The notes beneath the pieces are model-generated. The model did not search any database. It saw only the letters and a program-made list of their open reading frames with translations, and had not been told where the DNA came from. DNA of 11,172 bases from JABDDM01 sp038240295 (lineage in GTDB: Bacteria > Bacteroidota > Ignavibacteria > Palsa-1295), in contig JBBSDW010000110.1 of assembly GCA_038240295.1 (NCBI GenBank), positions 1 through 11,172 of the forward strand, given 5' to 3'. The translations under genes were made by a program, and so were the position numbers. Shown here in pieces: positions 7,459-11,172 of the stretch (its first letter is position 1; each line of letters begins with the position of its first letter).

Positions 7459-7470
7459 GGATTTTTTCAA
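7442..7470 (-). promoter_or_regulatory. Candidate sigma70-like promoter for uvrA
   Basis: On the minus strand TTGAAA (7470-7465, five of six to TTGACA) is followed after exactly 17 bases by TCTAAG (7447-7442, four of six to TATAAT). Transcription would begin near 7435, giving a leader of about 28 bases. The -10 falls inside the distal arm of the dyad at 7414-7458, so a protein bound there would block it. An alternative, upstream start signal is listed at 7491-7496. Confidence 0.4.
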
Positions 7471-7490
7471 GGGAAGAATTCGAATCGTGA

Positions 7491-7496
7491 ATTATA
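7491..7496 (-). promoter_or_regulatory. Perfect TATAAT, alternative upstream promoter for uvrA
   Basis: The minus strand reads TATAAT here, but no convincing -35 element is found 16-18 bases upstream. If used, the transcript would start near 7484, and its leader of about 77 bases would contain the complete hairpin of 7414-7458. Confidence 0.3.
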
Positions 7497-7557
7497 AAAG
7501 CCTTTTCGGATAGCGCGCCTCCGTTTCGTCGTGTATTTCGCGTAGGCTGCGATGTGA

Positions 7558-7577
7558 CCCACACCTGGCCCACACCT
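7558..7577. repeat. Two direct copies of CCCACACCT, period 11
   Basis: CCCACACCT occurs at 7558-7566 and again at 7569-7577, just after the stop of the NYN gene. The 11-base period places both copies on nearly the same DNA face, which could suit a protein-binding site. It could equally be a chance short duplication. The rest of 7408-7579 holds the uvrA promoter and dyad and no gene. Confidence 0.35.
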
Positions 7578-7579
7578 TC

Positions 7580-8215
7580 TTAAACCAGTTCTTCCTTCAC
7601 CATCTCGGTCGATGGTGCAACAAAGCGCTCGATGAATGGACGAATCCCGGCGAGATCGAAGAAATGTTTGCCGACGGCGTTGCGAAGTTCGCGGGCGATC
7701 GTCTCCTGGGTCGATGCAACGATCACTCGTTTGCCGTAGCTTCGGAGTAGTTCTACTGCGCGTTCGAAATCTCCGTCGCCTGTGACGAGCACTGCTGTGT
7801 CATATTGGGCGATCGTTGTGAAAAGATCGATCGCGAGTTCGAGATCGAGATTCGCCTTGCGCGTGAGTTCGCCGGAAGCTTCGTCGCGGAAATACTTGAT
7901 GCTCTTCATCCGGACCGTGTAGCCCGCATGATTGAGGTAACCGTAAAAGCGTTGCTCGCGTGGATCGGGCGGCATTTTTTGAGAGGCGTACCAAAAAGCA
8001 TCGCCGATCGTCGAACCCTGGGTAAAGAAGTCAAGAAGTTTGCGCGGATCAAAGAACCAGCCTAAGGAGCGTTGCGCGTAGTAGGCGTTCTCGCCATCGA
8101 CGAAGACAGATGTACGATTGCTTTGGTGGACCGATAGCAATGGATGATTTGGTGTTTCCATAATAGTATGAAATAATTTATTTTGATAACCAGCGCCAGA
8201 CGAAGCATAGGCCAT
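7580..8215 (-). CDS. NYN (LabA/DUF88-type, PIN-like) domain protein
   Basis: The 211-residue frame encodes a NYN domain, a PIN-like RNase fold. Conserved acidic positions are visible: VFVDGENAYYA (37-47, Asp40), KANLDLELAIDLF (120-132, Asp124 and Asp130) and VLVTGDGDFERAVELL (142-157, Asp147 and Asp149), followed by GKRVIVAS (161-168). The complete set suggests a metal-dependent RNase, but many family members are untested, and LabA-type members act in regulation. The start is uncertain. ATG at 8215 has a GAGGTG eight bases upstream, whereas ATG at 8161 (residue 19) begins a more family-like protein, and the 17 residues before it come from AT-rich, non-conserved sequence. It lies 70 bases after the ABC ATPase gene on the same strand, with no obvious partner. 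Confidence 0.88.
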   Translation of the reverse strand: MAYASSGAGYQNKLFHTIMETPNHPLLSVHQSNRTSVFVDGENAYYAQRSLGWFFDPRKLLDFFTQGSTIGDAFWYASQKMPPDPREQRFYGYLNHAGYTVRMKSIKYFRDEASGELTRKANLDLELAIDLFTTIAQYDTAVLVTGDGDFERAVELLRSYGKRVIVASTQETIARELRNAVGKHFFDLAGIRPFIERFVAPSTEMVKEELV

Positions 8216-8246
8216 ATGTCCGGCACCTCGATGTTAATTTGATCGC

Positions 8247-8276
8247 TCGAAGAGGCGGTGAGCAGCAGCCTCTCGA
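8247..8276 (-). other. Stem-loop between the ABC ATPase and NYN genes
   Basis: Bases 8247-8256 pair with 8268-8276, giving 9 base pairs with one bulged base and an 11-base loop. It lies 9 bases after the ABC ATPase stop. No T-run follows on the minus strand, so it is more likely an mRNA-end stabiliser or weak attenuator than a strong intrinsic terminator. Confidence 0.35.
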
Positions 8277-8285
8277 AAAGATCCG

Positions 8286-9377
8286 TTACGACAACCTCTG
8301 TTCCGACTTGCGGTCGAACAGGTGCAACTGCGTTGCAGGCACCTCCATAGTAACCATTTCGCCGAGCGTATAAGTTGCGGCAGATGCCGCCCCACCCGGG
8401 TCGTGCACGCTCGCAACAAACGTCCCTCCGACCGATTCGGGCACTTCGACATAATAATGCGTCAGACTTCCGACCGGCTCGACGAGCAATAATTTACCGC
8501 TGACGAATCCATTTGCGCCGACATTGGTATTCGCAGCCAGACGCACTTTCTCCGGTCGGACTCCGAGAAAGACTTCCCCGGGAATGTCACGGTTGGTGCC
8601 GATGGTTAGCGATGCCGATTTGAACATTCCATTCTCGATCTTCCCATCGAGCAAATTCATGGGCGGCGAACCCAGGAATCTTGCGACAAAGGCACTCGCG
8701 GGCGATTCATAAATTTCCGAAGGCGTCCCAAATTGTTCGAGTAGACCCTTGTTCATCACGGCGATCTTATCTCCCATCGTCATCGCTTCAACCTGATCGT
8801 GCGTCACGTAAAGCATCGTCGCACCAAGCCGGCGTTGCAAGCGCTTTAGCTCCGCGCGCATTTGTGTACGGAGTGCTGCGTCAAGATTGCTTAGCGGTTC
8901 GTCGAAAAGAAAGACCTTCGGCCGCCTGACGATCGCACGGCCCACGGCGACGCGCTGACGTTCTCCGCCCGAGAGTTCTTTCGGTTTGCGTTTCAGGAGA
9001 TGTTCGATACTCAGCAACTTTGCGGCATCCGTCACTTGCTGCGTGATTTCCGATTTCGCAACCTTCCGCATCTTTAACGGGAAGGCCATATTTTCGAAGA
9101 CCGTCATGTGAGGATAAAGCGCGTAGTTCTGAAAGACCATTGCGACATCGCGATCCTTCGGCTGAAGATCGTTGACGACAATGCCCCCGATCTCGATCGT
9201 CCCACCCGTAAGTTCTTCGAGACCCGCGATCATCCGAAGCGTCGTCGATTTCCCACAACCGCTCGGCCCAACGAGCACGACAAACTCACCATCGTTCGCC
9301 GCAAAGCTCACCCCTTTTACTGCAAAGGCATCTTCGCTGTAGCGTTTCTCAACGTTCGATAATCGGACTTCGGCCAT
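8286..9377 (-). CDS. Sugar/polyol-type ABC transporter ATP-binding protein (UgpC/MalK/MsmK family)
   Basis: This 363-residue ATPase powers a binding-protein-dependent importer at the inner membrane. The ABC domain is complete: Walker A GPSGCGKST (37-45), Q-loop Gln83 in MVFQNYALYPHMTVFEN (80-96), signature LSGGERQ (135-141), Walker B VFLFDEP (155-161), D-loop SNLD (163-166) and H-loop His193. Residues from about 238 form the OB/TOBE regulatory domain typical of the MalK/UgpC/MsmK group, including the FLGVRPEKVRL stretch. The substrate (maltose, glycerol-3-phosphate, other sugars) cannot be assigned. No permease or binding-protein gene is in the window, so it may serve transporters encoded elsewhere, as the shared ATPase MsiK does in Streptomyces. 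The ATG at 9377 starts at the usual family position; a TAnnTTTG element lies about 40 bases upstream. Confidence 0.95.
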   Translation of the reverse strand: MAEVRLSNVEKRYSEDAFAVKGVSFAANDGEFVVLVGPSGCGKSTTLRMIAGLEELTGGTIEIGGIVVNDLQPKDRDVAMVFQNYALYPHMTVFENMAFPLKMRKVAKSEITQQVTDAAKLLSIEHLLKRKPKELSGGERQRVAVGRAIVRRPKVFLFDEPLSNLDAALRTQMRAELKRLQRRLGATMLYVTHDQVEAMTMGDKIAVMNKGLLEQFGTPSEIYESPASAFVARFLGSPPMNLLDGKIENGMFKSASLTIGTNRDIPGEVFLGVRPEKVRLAANTNVGANGFVSGKLLLVEPVGSLTHYYVEVPESVGGTFVASVHDPGGAASAATYTLGEMVTMEVPATQLHLFDRKSEQRLS

Positions 9378-9417
9378 GTCGTAAGTTCAGTGCGATGCCA
9401 TGCTCACCGGTGAAGTT

Positions 9418-9425
9418 CAAATTTA
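9418..9425 (-). promoter_or_regulatory. Candidate Bacteroidota-type -7 element for the ABC ATPase gene
   Basis: The minus strand reads TAAATTTG, an exact TAnnTTTG, in the 52-base gap between the histidine kinase stop and the ABC ATPase ATG. The implied leader is about 35 bases. The nearest TTG candidates lie too close (5 and 13 bases), so the -33 element is weak. If real, the ATPase is transcribed apart from the kinase. Confidence 0.38.
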
Positions 9426-9429
9426 CGTC

Positions 9430-10743
9430 TCAACTTGCCAATCGCAGTTTAATCCGAAACGTCGTCCCCTCATTGAGCGCGCTTTCTTTGACGAACAGAC
9501 GTCCGTGGTGGTACTCCTGAATGATGCGCTTAGAGAGACTCAACCCGAGGCCCCACCCACGCGATTTGGTCGAAAAACCAGGACGGAAGATATCCCGTCG
9601 CCGCCGCATATCAAAGCCCTTTCCCGTATCTTTTACATCGATCAGCACAGTGCCCGCTGCAATGTTGCGATGAATATTTACACTGATAAGTCCGGAATCC
9701 GATTCGACTGCTTCAAAAGCATTCTTGATCAGGTTCTCCAAGACCCATTCGAAGAGTTCGCGATTGAGTGGCAGGATGATCTCGTCATCCGAAGTATCGA
9801 GCTCGAGGCGAATGTTCTTTCGAAGCTGCGGCAGGCGTCCTTCGAAATAGGCAAGCACATCGGAGATGATCGTTACCACATTCTGCGGCTTGAGATCCGG
9901 GATCGAACCGATCTTTGAAAAACGAACGGCAATGCGATTGAGCCGCTCGATATCCCGATCGATCTCGTAGGCAATCTTCACGACTTCCATTGGCTGGTCG
10001 GCCGAGAGCCTGAGAAATTCCGCCCAACCGAGCAGACTCGAGAGCGGCGTACCAAGTTGATGCGCTGTCTCTTTCGCCATTCCAACCCAGATATTCGATT
10101 GCTCGCTTCGTTTGAGATACGAGAAACTGAGATAACCGATCACCACGATCACGGCTCCGAGCAAAAGCTGTATGAGCGGCAGCGATTCGACTTTACCAAG
10201 GACCAGGCTATCGCCATAGTGAATGTAATTCGTAATTGACTCTGTCTTCGTTGCGGGATCGGTGTAGGAGATGGGCACCGGTTGATAGGTGACATCCATC
10301 GCGCGCATCTGCTCTTTCAGATATTCGACTTGACTTACGCTATCGAGAGTCGTATCGAAGGGAACATTAAAGTTGAATTTCTCGAAGAGATGAACGGCTG
10401 GTGTGTTCTGCCGGTCGGTAAGCATGATCGGCACACCGCTGTTTGAGGCGTAGCCGACGATCATGAGATAAAGGGAATCGTCTGACGAATCCGAATTAAA
10501 TCGGTAGCGTAATGCCTCTGCAAACAGTTTGGCAACCCGGTATTCGCGGTTCTTCAGTTCATCGACGAGACGATGGGAGTAGACGAGTGTCCCGAGTACG
10601 ACGAAAACAGAACCGACAAGCAGTGCGATCTTAATATTGGCCGAGGCCGGCAACTTGCCTCGAACGCGAGGCCGGGAAGCTCGTTTGCGGCCCCGCTTCC
10701 AGCTTGTTCGTCGTTGCTCCTTTTCGATCTCGGGCTGAGCCAA
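9430..10743 (-). CDS. Membrane sensor histidine kinase (TTG start)
   Basis: This 437-residue protein is a two-component sensor that autophosphorylates and passes phosphate to a response regulator. Order: a very basic cytoplasmic N-terminus (1-36), TM1 (about 37-56), an extracytoplasmic sensor region (about 57-187), TM2 (about 188-208) and the kinase core. The H-box is AKETAHQLGTPLSS (223-236) with His228; the ATPase domain shows the N-box ENLIKNAFEAV (336-346), G1 DTGKGFD (372-378), F-box IFRPGFSTK (385-393) and G2 GWGLGLSLSKR (396-406). There is no HAMP domain and no recognisable PAS motif. AHQLGTPLSS is a variant common in Bacteroidota and relatives. The only start in the open frame before TM1 is TTG at 10743; the upstream in-frame stop is at 10789. 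No response regulator gene is present. The signal sensed is unknown. Confidence 0.95.
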   Translation of the reverse strand: MAQPEIEKEQRRTSWKRGRKRASRPRVRGKLPASANIKIALLVGSVFVVLGTLVYSHRLVDELKNREYRVAKLFAEALRYRFNSDSSDDSLYLMIVGYASNSGVPIMLTDRQNTPAVHLFEKFNFNVPFDTTLDSVSQVEYLKEQMRAMDVTYQPVPISYTDPATKTESITNYIHYGDSLVLGKVESLPLIQLLLGAVIVVIGYLSFSYLKRSEQSNIWVGMAKETAHQLGTPLSSLLGWAEFLRLSADQPMEVVKIAYEIDRDIERLNRIAVRFSKIGSIPDLKPQNVVTIISDVLAYFEGRLPQLRKNIRLELDTSDDEIILPLNRELFEWVLENLIKNAFEAVESDSGLISVNIHRNIAAGTVLIDVKDTGKGFDMRRRRDIFRPGFSTKSRGWGLGLSLSKRIIQEYHHGRLFVKESALNEGTTFRIKLRLAS

Positions 10744-10824
10744 TCGGGCGAAAGTTTCGTGATGGAGTATGAAAGCAAAATCGGAAGGCTAAGTTCAGCA
10801 ACCGTCGCACCCAAACGCAACGTA

Positions 10825-10844
10825 GCGCGAGCTTCAGCTTGCGC
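10825..10844 (+). repeat. REP-like palindrome
   Basis: GCGCGAGCT and AGCTTGCGC pair over 9 positions (one G-T wobble) around the 2-base loop TC. The unit shares the GCT-NN-AGC core and 5-bp outer stem of the arms at 1-21 and 104-125: bases 10831-10845 match 7-21 at 13 of 15 positions. Its outer arms (GCGCGAG and CTTGCGC) also match the hairpin at 10909-10934 in the opposite orientation. Confidence 0.6.
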
Positions 10845-10908
10845 CGCTAGTATACGCCCGCTTAAAAGCCCAGCTTACATTAAGGCACTCGTTCGCCAAC
10901 AACCAAAT

Positions 10909-10934
10909 GGAGCGCAAGTCAAGACTCGCGCTCC
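10909..10934 (-). terminator. Terminator-like hairpin after the Lys/Ala/Pro-rich gene, also REP-like
   Basis: On the minus strand 12 base pairs (one G-T wobble) close a 2-base loop, starting 6 bases after the TAG at 10941. A T-rich run follows (ATTTGGTTGTT), so it is a plausible intrinsic terminator. Its central 20 bases keep the GCGCGAG...CTTGCGC arms of the palindrome at 10825-10844 and differ only in the middle six, which suggests a REP-like unit used as a terminator. Confidence 0.6.
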
Positions 10935-10940
10935 CTCCAG

Positions 10941-11172
10941 CTATTTTTTCTTTGCAGACTTTGCGGCAACGGGCTTTGCCTTCGCAGCCGGTTTGTGCGC
11001 GGCCGGTTTGGCTTTTGGTGCCGGAGCGGGCTTCGCTTTAGCTACCGCTTTAACTGGAGCGGCTTTCTTGGCGGGTGTCGCCGGCTTAGTGGCAGTAGGC
11101 TTCGACCCAACTGACGCGACCTTCGCTGGAGCGACAACCTTTGCCGTTGTCACCGGCTGCGCCGGTGTGACA
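10941..11172 (-). CDS. Lys/Ala/Pro-rich histone H1-like protein, 5' end outside the window
   Basis: At least 77 codons of an extremely biased frame end at TAG 10943-10941. Nearly all residues are Ala, Lys, Pro, Val or Thr, in loose AKP/KPAA repeats, ending KSAKKK. Such tails bind nucleic acid in bacterial histone H1-like proteins (Hc1/AlgP-type) and also form disordered C-termini of larger proteins. A GTG at 11153 could start a 70-residue product. However, the frame stays open to the window edge with the same composition (VTPAQPVTT just before and after that GTG), so the true start is probably beyond 11172. The composition is unlike every other gene here. Whether this is a whole small chromatin protein or the tail of a larger one cannot be decided. 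Confidence 0.7.
   Translation of the reverse strand, partial: VTPAQPVTTAKVVAPAKVASVGSKPTATKPATPAKKAAPVKAVAKAKPAPAPKAKPAAHKPAAKAKPVAAKSAKKK

Larger units (their letters stand above)
10744..10940. other. Intergenic region with two related palindromes, no gene
   Basis: This 197-base stretch separates the histidine kinase from the Lys/Ala/Pro-rich protein gene. It holds the palindromes at 10825-10844 and 10909-10934 and must contain the kinase promoter. I found no convincing -10/-35 pair and no exact TAnnTTTG on the minus strand. No small gene with a credible start and composition was seen. Confidence 0.5.

Noticed and set aside
7558..7577. CRISPR or tandem-repeat array
   Set aside because: There are only two copies of nine bases with no spacer-like units.
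9400..9918. 172-codon plus-strand frame opposite the histidine kinase
   Set aside because: It lies antisense to the ATPase domain with its N, G1, F and G2 boxes; no independent support.
11149..11171. Palindrome at the window edge (GTCACCGGC / GCCGGTGTGAC)
   Set aside because: It lies within the repetitive coding frame of the Lys/Ala/Pro-rich protein, where such symmetry arises easily, and it lacks the core shared by the REP-like units.
1..11172. Defence island, prophage or insertion sequence
   Set aside because: All genes are housekeeping or common accessory types on one strand. No transposase, integrase or toxin-antitoxin pair was found, and the NYN protein alone is not evidence of a defence system.

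Overview
The window comes from a Gram-negative bacterium: it carries consecutive lipid A biosynthesis genes and a gene for a lipobox-type lipoprotein. The lineage is probably in the Bacteroidota/Chlorobiota (FCB) group, perhaps Kapabacteria- or Ignavibacteria-like. The support is the histidine kinase H-box (AHQLGTPLSS), two exact matches to the Bacteroidota-type -7 promoter element TAnnTTTG at plausible places, and a lipoprotein with a poly-Asn linker. This placement is an inference from style, not a database match. All nine recognisable genes lie on the minus strand, so transcription runs from high to low coordinates. Every sizeable plus-strand reading frame looks like a shadow of a real gene.

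In transcription order: (1) 11172-10941 is the 3' part of a Lys/Ala/Pro-rich histone H1-like protein that runs off the window edge, followed by a terminator-like hairpin. (2) 10940-10744 is an intergenic stretch with two related REP-like palindromes. (3) 10743-9430 is a membrane sensor histidine kinase. (4) 9377-8286 is a sugar/polyol-type ABC ATPase (UgpC/MalK family) with no permease genes nearby. (5) 8215-7580 is a NYN-domain (PIN-like) protein. (6) 7579-7408 is a regulatory region with promoter-like elements and a long dyad symmetry just before uvrA. (7) 7407-947 is a compact probable operon: uvrA, lpxB, a DUF374/LpxJ-like acyltransferase, lpxK and a class I glutamine-amidotransferase-like C26 hydrolase. 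Its junctions are 9 nt, 10 nt, a 4-nt overlap and a 4-nt overlap. (8) 868-140 is a secreted lipoprotein of unknown function. (9) 139-1 is an inverted pair of REP-like palindromes.

Functionally, the core is a lipid A segment. LpxB makes the disaccharide, LpxK phosphorylates its 4' position, and the DUF374 protein between them is a good candidate for the late acyltransferase. These genes are joined to the DNA-repair ATPase gene uvrA upstream and to a C26-family hydrolase downstream. I saw no rRNA, tRNA, CRISPR array, insertion sequence or complete mobile element. The less ordinary signals are non-coding: the paired REP-like palindromes near both ends, the dyad in front of uvrA, and a roughly three-fold excess of GATC.
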